Assembly (NCBI GenBank): GCA_009733775.1
Contig: WOGZ01000477.1
Span: 1 to 19,977, forward strand
From: Alectoria sarmentosa
Taxonomy: Eukaryota > Ascomycota > Lecanoromycetes > Lecanorales > Parmeliaceae
Direction: 5' to 3'
Length of the DNA stretch: 19,977 nucleotides
Positions within the stretch are counted from its first letter, which is position 1; each line of letters opens with the position of its first letter. The notes under the pieces are model-generated. The model worked only from the letters and a program-made list of their open reading frames with translations. It had not been told where the DNA came from and did no database searches. This document shows, piece after piece, positions 9,520 through 17,600 of the stretch. The position numbers and the translations under genes are program-made.

Positions 9520-11302
9520 TCAATCATACCTAGTCTCGTTGGAGGAAGTGCACACAACGCTTGATTTACTACCAAGTCTTCCATCAACAATGGCTGCCAC
9601 CTGTAGGCAAGGCTGGCCAACTGTGAATTTGGTCTCGAACCCTTCATACCCAATTCGACCGACTTGGGAAAGCCCATCTTTGCCCGGGCCTCCGTAGACC
9701 ACCCATTCTTCAACCTCTGTTGCACCGTTCCAGCTAACATACCCTGCACGACAACCATTGCCATCCTCTTCGACAACAAGGTCTGGACTGGTGGTGGGAA
9801 AGCCATGCCACGCGGTCTTGAATCCCCGGTAGCTCTGCACGACGTTGTCAAAGCCAAATCTCGCAGTCCAGCGAACATCGCCACCACTGGGATCGTTGGG
9901 CCCATACTCTTTCATAACGGCTATCATACCATAGTCCATAAAGATATCGCCATTGGAGAGAAATGTCAAGGCGCCTTGTGAATCAGAGTAAATAGAATCG
10001 TTTGGGTCGGAGAGATGATCGAGAACCACAGGCGGACTAGAATTGTTTGGTGGCATTGTCAATTGAAGCACTAGACCGTTGCTTGGATGAGTGCCGTTTT
10101 CAACATCTAGGGCATTGAAGTTGTTGAAGTAAGAGATGGTGATGGAGGTATTGGTGACATTATGAGGCCGAGAATAGTGTTGCCACTCCTAAGGATTTTT
10201 CATGGAATGTCAGTACGGCGTCTTGGCAGAAGGTATTCAAGTCTGAGACATTGACGCGGTTAAAGATTGGAAGAATAAAATTCAATCTGCTCACGAATTG
10301 TCCGTTTGGAGGCAAAGCACCAAAATCGCCCCCAGTTTCTCCCTGCAGAGTCCAAACTATGTCGCCCTTGGCCGTGATCAGATATGTAGCCCACAAGTGT
10401 CGGCTGTTCACCAAAAATTGATCGCCGATGTTGACTACTGAATTCATGTGGAACCAGTCAAATGGGTCCGATTGATTGAAGCCTCCTCTACCAGCGAAAC
10501 CTAATTGGGTGTCATTAACAGGAACATGCTCAAGAGCACTCCACCGGAACAAGATGTCGCCATTCTTCGGATCAAGCTCGAAAAATAGGCAGTCGTACAC
10601 CCAGCCATCAGATGGGCCGCCAATTGAAGACAAGTCTGTTGGAGTCACGTTGTAGGCTGTCACCAGAAGGGTGTCTCGGTCCGTGACGAAAGACTCATGG
10701 AAATCAGCCTCGCAAGGATATGTAACATTGTTTGGTGTCACAAGTCCGAACTTGGGGCAGACATCTAAGATCTCACTGTATGTAGTGTCGAGAAAGGTCA
10801 CATTGCCGTAACCATGTCCGGTGTTGGTACCTGAGGTGCTTGAGCCGCTCCAATACGTCAGGATGGATTTACCCTCGTAGGATGCAACGCGGAGATTATT
10901 GGCAGCGGTCGTCGGACCATTCCAGACCAGCTGTCCGGCATCGGTCATGATCAGCGGTGCAGTGTCTTTGGTAGCTTCGATCGTAGATGTGTCGCTGGGA
11001 GTTATAAAGATCAGACCAGGAGCAAGCGGCTGACCATTCGTCGTGATTTCTAACTCCGGTGGATTGAATGGAGACGACTTGTACACTTGGTACGGCCAGA
11101 TCTCATCGGAACCATTGACGACTTGGTGAGATTCTGTCCCTGGTCCAAAATGACATGAAACATTTACGCTTGACTCGTGGGAGCGCTTTGTCGCGGCAGC
11201 AAGGGCTGGCGAATATTGCGCGTCAACTGTGGAAATATAGCAACAGGCCCAAGTGCTAATGATGGCGAGGGAAGATAAGCTTGCTGCAACTAAAGCAGGC
11301 AT
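9520..11302 (-). CDS. Secreted arylsulfotransferase-like protein (two exons)
   Basis: Exon 1 runs 11302-10295 and exon 2 10188-9520, giving 558 residues. The intron (10294-10189, 106 bp) has a GTGAGC donor, a tactgac branch site and a TTAG acceptor. Its removal restores the frame at GQF-EWQHYSRPHN, the place where the family has a conserved WQH. The first 28 residues form a signal peptide with hydrophobic core LVAASLSSLAIISTWACCYI. Family hallmarks follow in order: PYQVYKSSPFNPPELEIT (70-87), LTYWSG (148-153), GHGYG (162-166), DFHESFVT (200-207), GWVYDCLFFELDPKNGDILF (233-252), DPFDWFHMNSV (279-289), NSRHLWATYLI (299-309), and a C-terminal part with GYVSWNGATEVEEW (485-498). These fit the fungal Arylsulfotran_2 beta-propeller family. 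Bacterial relatives move sulfate between phenolic compounds, but the fungal substrate is unknown. Many N-glycosylation sites support secretion. ATG 11302 was chosen because it opens the signal peptide. The C-terminus NETRYD could alternatively continue past a small intron. Confidence 0.88.
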
Positions 11303-11397
11303 GCTGAAAGGTGGACAAGAGATCAAGTTGCTGCGACACCAAATATTTGTGCGGAATAGAACTGATGAGACTGTTTGGTGGTTGTGCAGTCGGGGGG

Positions 11398-11412
11398 TAT
11401 TTAAATATATAG
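11398..11412 (-). promoter_or_regulatory. TATA-like element of the arylsulfotransferase-like gene
   Basis: On the - strand the sequence tatatatttaaatac lies about 100 bp upstream of the ATG at 11302. Position and sequence fit a fungal TATA box. This is a motif match only. Confidence 0.5.
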
Positions 11413-11607
11413 AGATACGGCATTGCAGAGCTCATGGCACATTACGAAACATCCATGTCCGCACGTGTGTCTTTTTTGGAGGGGCAGTCTTCAAGAGCAA
11501 TAATGCTTACGCAGAATTCATCCTTTACTGAGGGTGGTGACGAGCCTTTGGTACTATGGAATGCGGGATTTCGGTGATTGCGTGCTAGCAACGTCTATCA
11601 AGGCCTT
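11413..11607. other. Upstream intergenic sequence
   Basis: This is probably the upstream regulatory region of the - strand arylsulfotransferase-like gene. Part of the upstream edge of the tandem-repeat array, with a tttcggtgatt-like block, begins near 11565. No gene is seen. Confidence 0.35.
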
Positions 11608-11990
11608 TGATTGTCATCATACAGTCAGCTCAAATATTTGGACTTTTTCGCGAACAACATAGGTCACGGAAGTCTATTTTCCGTTGAAGATGATAAGAAG
11701 GACGTAGTCACTTTCGGCTCGAGAGCCTCGATGATTCGTGGCCATCTACTTCCTCGCCATACAGTCAGCTTGAATATTTGATTTTCTTCGGGGAAAGAAA
11801 AGACATAAACCGCGCGAGATTCGTTCTCCGTTGAGAACTACGAAGTTTTGATGGAACTTGGGACTCTCGGTGATTTGCGGCCATTGACTTCCCTGATGTT
11901 GTTTGATCGTCATCATGTAGCCGGCTTCTATGTTTAGATTTTGATGCCCCTCACATCGACGCTCTGCATTACGCATGACCCGTGACTGCG
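11608..11990. repeat. Diverged tandem repeat, about 140-156 bp period
   Basis: Related blocks recur at 11618, 11758 and 11914. The first two copies begin catacagtcagct and continue into aatatttg. The third begins catgtagccggct and continues into a similar gttta-rich block. Each unit also carries ttccgttga or ctccgttga after about 65 bp, and ggccat followed by acttcc near its end. Spacings are 140 bp and 156 bp. The copies have drifted by substitutions and small indels. An open frame across them on the - strand (11746-12000) has no protein features. This could be an upstream regulatory array or an old minisatellite. Confidence 0.6.
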
Positions 11991-12523
11991 ATTTGTGCAA
12001 GTCAAAGGAACTCCCTAGATAAAAGGGGGTTCCTGATCATAAGACGCTAGACACTCGCTTTCCATTGGTAATATGCTCTTAATGTTGCAGCCTAGGGCCA
12101 GCACCCGTGTAATCTCTAGGGGGAATATTGGCCAAGTATCGGTGGGCAGATGCCTATCTTTTTCTTGACGTCTAGAAATAGACTGTGGGGGAAGACTATG
12201 ATGTGATTCGAGAAGAACATACTAAGGAAAAGCCGCAACTACCATTAAGAATGCCCTGTGTCGTCTTACGTGGAGCAGAAGACAGGATCTAGAGGATGTA
12301 ATTCTAAAAAGCAGACTGTGTCAAACCTTGGCTGTTGACTCGGGTTGCTTTTCAGTCCGCCGATCTCTTCGAGAGACACGACTTGTGGTTTGCATCGACA
12401 ATTGGGGGGTCGCCGCTTACTCAGCTAGGACTTCTAGCCTCTTCGCTATATTCATTTTGAAGTCGCACTCTCTGCCAAAATTTCGTCATATTCTTCTTCC
12501 ACTCTCTCATTTTACATAACTTC
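11991..12523. other. Intergenic, no supported gene
   Basis: No protein family, RNA gene or clear repeat was recognised between the tandem array and the small - strand gene. A 63-codon frame on + at 12328-12519 begins without ATG and looks like chance. Confidence 0.4.
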
Positions 12524-12991
12524 CTACACTCCAGCCACCTCCTCGGAAGGCATCTTCAATTCTGTCCCGTTTCGGTTGTAGTCTCCTGCAGCTGACTGAG
12601 GCTGAGAATGATTCTGCTCCCACATCTTCCGCACCGTTTCCAACCCCAGTCTTTCAGCCCAATAATTGGCCAACATTTCCATCCACTTCACATACTCGTC
12701 TCGAGTGCACTTCAAAACCGCGCGCTCCCTCATAGTGCGGTGGATTTGATCCTCTTGCTCCTTGTGATATCGTTCATCAGATTTCTTTTTCTCCGTCCAC
12801 TTAATCGTCCTGATAATGAAAGAAAAGAACTTCAAATGGGATTTCTATCTTGTCAGGTTGAAGATTGATTTAATTGAAGAGTTCCTTGTGTAGTTTGTAC
12901 CAGGAAGCTAGAAATATGTCGTAAAAATGGTGGTATCAAGCACGAAGTGGTGTTAGAGTCACCTGTGCGTGTGATGCACTTTTTCACACAT
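12524..12991 (-). CDS. Possible small two-exon gene, unknown function
   Basis: The - strand frame ending at TAG 12524 has protein-like composition: charged, Trp- and Lys-rich, with helix-prone text such as DEYVKWMEMLANYWAERLGL. It lacks an ATG at its open end, but a fungal acceptor (cctgac branch site, ttatcag) falls at 12810. Joining this exon (12809-12524) to ATG 12991 through a GTGACT donor at 12962 gives 104 residues starting MCEKVHHTHRTIKWTEKKK. The 153-bp intron and the 29-bp first exon are plausible but not unique. Another first exon, or an internal start near 12740, is possible. No signal peptide or membrane segment is seen. I do not recognise a family. The end (PSEEVAGV) may be complete. 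Confidence 0.35.
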
Positions 12992-13427
12992 GGAGCCAAC
13001 CGAAGGACCCGTACTTGTGCCACATACATTCAGGTGTGTAAATTCTGTGTAATTGAGCGTGCTTCGAGGACGCAGCTGCTCTAAGTCCAAAAAGACAGTA
13101 GTTCAAGGTCAATATGAATTTAATTGTAAGGTCTGGCAAGCGAACATGAGCATGAAAGGGCGATCAGATGCGAGTACTTACAGTATCTGAAGAGACATGT
13201 CTCTACCTTATACGGTTTCTATCTTTGATTTCCTTGACCCTTGTTGTTTGCCCCCCTTTTTGTTCAACATTGTCTGGTGCAGCCTATGCGATTATTGAGA
13301 AATCAATCTCACTCTCTCAGACAAGATTTAATTGACTTTACAGCAAGAAAAGAAGAATCCTTTCAGTAGCATATTCAGCAGTTCATGGACTTCCTTCACT
13401 GTTGAAACAAAGGAACTACGATGTTTG
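12992..13427. other. Intergenic, no supported gene
   Basis: The sequence is of ordinary composition with a few T-rich and C-rich runs (for example near 13250). It may include the upstream region of the small - strand gene. No coding region or recognisable element was found. Confidence 0.4.
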
Positions 13428-13570
13428 TTGAAAAGATGGTTGGTTCCCAGCCTCCTCCGGCCTGCTGCCGTGCCAGTCACATGATCAGAACTGTATATAG
13501 GCTTGCTCCAGGGGAGCATTGGGAGAACAATCAATCCACTGTACATCTAATACCTGATATTTCAACGATG
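13428..13570 (+). repeat. Dispersed promoter-like repeat, copy 2
   Basis: This copy matches 2410-2563 in the same orientation, with blocks ggttggttcccagcctcc and tgctccaggggagc and a tgatatttcaac end. Between the blocks lies gtatatagg, a TATA-like motif at the same relative place as in copy 1. A short frame opens at ATG 13568 and stops after 7 codons. Where the two copies differ, this one mostly keeps C or G, so it is probably closer to the ancestor. No intact gene follows it on the + strand. Confidence 0.65.
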
Positions 13571-13784
13571 TTGTGTATTTCCAGCTTCTGAGCAGGCTAA
13601 AGTAACCTACACATTCTAGGCGATACCAGTTAAATCCCTTCGATCGTCTCTGCAATCACTCCTCAAACCTTCTTCTGCGTCTCAAACCCTTCAGAACAAG
13701 TTGCGATCTTGCTCTGCGCATTGTTTCCGACTTTGCGTTAGTGGAAGGAGGACAAACGTATATTTGAAAGTTTTATATACTGAT
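13571..13784. other. Intergenic, no supported gene
   Basis: This segment lies downstream of repeat copy 2 and at the 3' side of the dehydrogenase remnant. Nothing recognisable was found. Confidence 0.4.
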
Positions 13785-14131
13785 CAATGTTACACAAGTT
13801 GATAAGATTCCGTTGCTCTCCTTGCCCGTCGCAACCACAGATGTACGAAATCTGTTACCCAAGGCTGCAGACCACGCGAGTTGAAACCGCCAGAGTTTCG
13901 ACACGCAGAGTGCTAGGTAGACTCGACAGCGGCGTGTGTGAGATCGGCGCAGCAAGGGCCTGGGTTGACAGTGTTGACGATGACAAAAGGGGATTGTATG
14001 GCCGCACCAGCAGCAAGTGAGCGGGCGGCGAAGATGACATTATGGGCGTTCAGGAGGACGAAGTACTTCGAGATTTCTTTTCCCAAGCCGACATTGGTAT
14101 CAGTGATGTTAATTTTTGCCCGAGAATTCAA
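13785..14131 (-). pseudogene. Short-chain dehydrogenase (SDR) remnant with core missing
   Basis: The - strand frame reads KINITDTNVGLGKEISKYFV followed by NAHNVIFAARSLAAGAA. This is the Rossmann-fold start of an SDR, where TGxNxGLG binds NAD(P); the first Gly is replaced by Asp here. After only about six more residues it jumps to IVNTVNPGPCCADLTHA, which fits the late SDR motif VNPGxxxxEL. Past a TAG, another frame gives RTSVVATGKESNGILSTCV, resembling the family C-terminus (xRTLVxAxxAGxESHGxYLS). About 130 residues, including the catalytic Ser and YxxxK, are missing. No ATG is present at the start. The remnant cannot encode an enzyme. A TATA-like tcttatattc lies upstream near 14255 on the same strand. 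Confidence 0.65.
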
Positions 14132-14416
14132 ACTTTGAGACCGGTCTAGGTAAGAGACTAGTAGAGTGTGGAGATCGCTAAGACCACCAATGAAAATGTT
14201 GATATTTCTGGTGATGCTGATGACGAGAGGGCGCTAGGATTTGAATATAAGAGAGGACTCAGCTAGAGGGTTGTGGAGATGACTGCGCGTTCCACGCGGA
14301 TCGATCCATTATTACCGAAACCGAGGGCAACCAATCAGACAAGTTGAGGAATTCGCCTGCGCTCTCTCTCCAAAGGTCAGTAAACTAAAGTCATGAAAAA
14401 TGTGTATTCAACTCCA
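14132..14416. other. Intergenic, possible old promoter of the SDR remnant
   Basis: On the - strand this stretch has a CCAAT-box core in reverse (gattgg near 14330) and a TATA-like tcttatattc near 14255, both upstream of the dehydrogenase remnant. No gene is seen. Confidence 0.35.
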
Positions 14417-15121
14417 TCATGCGAGAGGCTTAAATGGCGGTAATTCATCCAGCGTCCATAAATGGCCCTCGCCCAGTAACCGGACCAGGATCCTGCCATC
14501 CATCTCATCCACCGATAAGACTTCAAACATGAAGTCCCAGCCCTTGTATCTCTCCACGAACCAGTCAATGCCGATGAGCGCGGTAGTCCACGAACCCCAA
14601 GTCATACTATTTTCGGGAGAAATTGCGAGAACATTCTTATGATAGTGGGAGTCGTCTACGAAGTCGCGAAGATAGGTGAGACCATGGAGACCGATGGGCT
14701 GGAAATACTCTCTTGGAATCGTGTCCTGGATGGCTGCGGTTATGCAGGAGGAGACCACAGATTCGTTGCGGGTGGGATACAGCTCGTAGTCGAAGAACGT
14801 GACATTGACGTCTGAATCCTGGACGTGGAATCTGAAAGGTTCGCTGGGAGGGTCGTAGCTGTAGAAGCCCTGTTAATCAGGCTTTTTCGTTGCAAGTGGA
14901 TTCAAATGGACTTGCCCAAGAGAATGTAAGCTTGTACGATTGGCGAGTCTAGTAGTCGCAGTGACCATTGTAGTACCTTGATTGGTGGCCAACGATGAGG
15001 AGAGTAGTGACACTAGTGCTAGAGAAGGTGCCGAACGTGATACTTCCAAAAGCGGTAGTGCGGTCACACGTCCGAAGGGCTGAAACAAGATTGCGAGACG
15101 AGAGAGTTCGCTGAACTTCAT
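14417..15121 (-). pseudogene. Broken gene for a secreted fungal protein of unknown function
   Basis: The - strand begins at ATG 15121 with a signal-peptide-like start (MKFSELSRLAILFQPF). The coding content then moves to another frame, reading TAFGSITFGTFSSTSVTTLL and HQSRYYNGHCDY up to TAG 14949-14951. It resumes as SYKLTFSWASPFESTCNE before TGA 14877-14879. A further shift gives GFYSYDPPSEPFRFHVQDSD and DVNVTFFDYELYPTRNESVV, continuing through MTWGSWTTALIGIDWFVERY to the stop at 14417. Taken together this resembles uncharacterised secreted proteins of filamentous ascomycetes that share YYNGxCxYxS, LTFxWASPF and GFYSYDPP. I know no function for them. Two frame changes and two stops argue for a pseudogene. 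A spliced model joining exon 1 at a GTGTCA donor to the acceptor at about 14872 is in phase, but it would discard conserved-looking sequence. Confidence 0.6.
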
Positions 15122-15416
15122 CTTTTGGCTCTTATCAGTGCTCGCATACTCGAATGCACACATCACACGCACAAGTATGGGCACGAAAATGACGTAAGTA
15201 GTGATTGGGCTGTCTCACTGAAGCATGTTATCGTCTGAAAGTAGCCTGTTTTCTGCTGTAACGATCTTAAATTTCTGATCTCCCGCCTGTCGCTTCTATG
15301 TGTCGCCTACCCAGATTCGCGGTAAACAACCCGAAAGTGGTTGATCCGACAATGGTGAGCCACTACGTTATTCTTGCACCATGGCACTCCAGATCGATGG
15401 CTACGCCAAACAACAT
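15122..15416. other. Intergenic, no supported gene
   Basis: This short stretch separates the broken secreted-protein gene from the 3' end of the cysteine-rich protein gene. It probably holds the promoter of the former and the polyadenylation region of the latter. No clear motif was identified. Confidence 0.4.
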
Positions 15417-16640
15417 TCATCGATGTGACAACTGAGATATGTCGCTCGTTGAATTTAGGCACTGTGAAGGCTCTAATACGCCAAGCTTGAGATTTGTTGC
15501 TTCAAAGACAACACCACTGGGCGCGTCACAACAAGCCACGGAGACATATGTGCAGTTGCAGGGACAAGCTGTTACGGTGGTTACCTGAAAGTTCGCGCTG
15601 CCGTTGAAGGCCAATGAGAAATTAGACGTCACGTGAACAAGATCTGTGCCATTGACAAGGGTCTCGCGGAGTCGGCGGCCATCAAATGCGAAGTTGGATG
15701 GTTTGCAGGTCCCGGTGTAGTAACGGCTTCCAACCCCTTGGAACGAGTCTGCGATGCAGCGACATCCGTCGCTCGCACCGCAGAGATTGACAGGACCCCA
15801 GCAGGAATCGCCACACAACGGAGGTGCCGGAACCACTGGAGCACGTGGCTCTTCTAGTGTACTAAAGTCTCCAATGTCATCCAGAAATTTCTGAAAGTTG
15901 TCGTCGTCTTCTGCGCAAGTTTCTTTTTGTGTATTCTTGGATGCCCCCGCAGCTCCATGTTCTGTTCCAGCTGTGACCTTGCATAATGCTGGACCGCTTT
16001 TAAGCCATTGCTGAATAGATTCATCGAATGAGGAGTCTGGTGCATAAAACGTCATTATGAGGCTACGTGTGGTTCCTAAGGACTCGTGGTCAGCATTCTT
16101 TTCAGACTTTTTCGAGAGCTGAGTCAGTCGGAAAGAGGTTTCTTCTGAGAGCTCACATACCTACGTGAGTGTACCCTCCCTGTTCCTTGGAATGGATACA
16201 TTGCAAGTTTATCTCTTGCGCCGGACGTGACATCGAATAATAATAACCCACGTCGACAGATGCTAGTCCATTACTCTGTCGAAGTGGCATCAGGGACATC
16301 TTGCATCCCGGACCTAGACTAATATTTAATTTCCTTGAACTGGCCTGCTAAAGTGGCGCCTTGACCAACCTTCTGAAGCAAATTGTGGCAGGATTACCCT
16401 TCGATTACGTGGATGTGGGCTGACCCAAGAGGGTATCACGGCATCGGGCACTGTGAAAAGGTGCAGACGTCGGTCAGGTCGAGGCTCTTCGCCCGGCCAG
16501 CCGCCACTCAATTCTGTCGCAAGTTCTTCGCAGTCATTGTAGGTGGGGCTACCAAATATCTCGCTGCAGACAGGATCCCCCATTGCTGATTCCATTAAGT
16601 AATGTACCAGACCAAGATAGGAAAAGTAACCCCAATACAT
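15417..16640 (-). CDS. Secreted cysteine-rich protein, three exons, unknown function
   Basis: Exons 16640-16370, 16313-16161 and 16075-15417 join to an uninterrupted 360-residue protein. Intron 1 (16369-16314, 56 bp) has GTTGGT and CTAG. Intron 2 (16160-16076, 85 bp) has GTATGT, a gctgac branch site 12 bp before the acceptor, and TTAG. Both junctions preserve frame. The start MYWGYFSYLGLVHYLMESAM is a weak signal peptide. The N-terminal domain carries CSEIFGSPTYNDC (25-37), a RVILP strand (81-85) and GCKMSLMP (93-100). A middle part has INLQCIHSKEQGGYTHVGTT (125-144) and FDESIQQWLKSG (158-169). After an acidic linker (196-216) comes a Cys-rich C-terminal domain with LCGDSCWGPVNLC (228-240), GCRCIA (245-250) and ACPCNCTYVSVACC (311-324), with several N-glycosylation sites. 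It resembles unnamed secreted proteins of filamentous ascomycetes. A role outside the cell is inferred. I found no catalytic signature. Confidence 0.75.
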
Positions 16641-17286
16641 AGCGGGTTGAATTGCAAAATTATTGCTCTCAGAGATGAGCCAAGAATCAAATAGTGTACA
16701 GATATCACAAAACACGAAAGGAAAGGAAAAGGCGGATATTGGCGACGCTGGGACGCGGGGCGGCTCTACGTGCACGGAGAATTGGCGAATTAGTGGTGTC
16801 AAAGCGAGTTTTCCAAGCGATCCCCGACAATGAAGGCGGGCCAACGCCACTGGCGCGTCAGATAGAAGTCCATTGAGACTGCGAAGAGAGTCGAGATTCT
16901 GGTGGTCTGTCCGCACGGTCGACTATAAAAGTGCTTTGGCGCTTGTAATTGCCTTTGCATGATACTGAACCCGCTCGGGGGGTTTGTCGCCGTTCAAGGC
17001 CATGCAATCATTGTCGACAATATAGACAAGACTAGACGAAGGCATGGTAGGAGCATCTGGATCTCTCCGCTACTGCTCTCTCTAATTCTGTGAATCGTCA
17101 ATCAGCCCGCGCAATTCCAGAGTGTTTCTGCAACGCGGAGTAAGCAAATGCATTCGAAGGGCTGATACCTGTGTGAGTGATCTGGTGCTGTTCGAAACAA
17201 TGCCTAACGGATGCGAAAAGAGAAAATTGAGATTCTCCTTGAGCCCGCTCAGCTACCTAGTACCGCGTTCCATGATGGCCAATGGC
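16641..17286. other. Intergenic, upstream of the cysteine-rich protein gene
   Basis: On the - strand a pyrimidine-rich run (near 16716-16735, ccttttcctttcctttcg) lies about 85 bp upstream of ATG 16640, as in many fungal promoters. The coding frame stays open upstream to 16916, but the protein there lacks recognisable content, so ATG 16640 is preferred. On the + strand TATAAAA occurs at 16924-16930, but no + strand gene follows that I can support. Confidence 0.4.
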
Positions 17287-17309
17287 TTTTTTTTTTTTTT
17301 TTTTTTTTT
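17287..17309. repeat. Run of 23 thymines
   Basis: An uninterrupted T run stands in otherwise ordinary sequence. On the - strand it is a poly(A) tract. It could be a slipped homopolymer or the tail of an old poly(A)-retroposed sequence, but no target-site duplication or element body was recognised. Confidence 0.75.
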
Positions 17310-17600
17310 GCGCAAATGGAACAATCACCCTTCACTTGACCAAATTACTTAGCAAGCTGTTACCAAACCTGGTGGAATCATGGGACATATTTCAAGGCAT
17401 CTTTTGATCATGGTCTCTTCCATTTATTTTTCTTCTTCTTGTCTACACATGATCATCGCATAAAATGATTGTTTCGAGGGTCGATGTCAAAAGACATTGT
17501 CGACTTCGCGCTAGCTTCCCGCGAATTTAATAAGGGATTCTCACTCAAAATTCGCAGAAATCTACTCACCTTCAATATTTTACATTGTCATTGCAAATAT
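17310..17600. other. Transition to the AT-rich flank, no supported gene
   Basis: Composition falls gradually in GC from about 17,390. No coding region or element was recognised. Confidence 0.45.

Noticed and set aside
9664..9981. 105-codon + strand frame
   Set aside because: It lies antisense within exon 2 of the arylsulfotransferase-like gene and has no features of its own.
10189..10294. Open reading through the arylsulfotransferase-like intron to a stop at 10160
   Set aside because: The read-through text does not fit the family, whereas splicing restores WQH and the long downstream frame.
11746..12000. 84-codon - strand frame across the tandem array
   Set aside because: It is explained by the diverged repeats, and the protein text is not repeated in a way that suggests selection.
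16641..16916. Longer N-terminus for the cysteine-rich protein
   Set aside because: The frame is open but starts without ATG and has no family-like content. The pyrimidine-rich promoter run falls inside it.
17122..17352. 76-codon + strand frame downstream of TATAAAA at 16924
   Set aside because: It lacks an ATG start and is carried across the T run as poly-Phe. There is no coding character.
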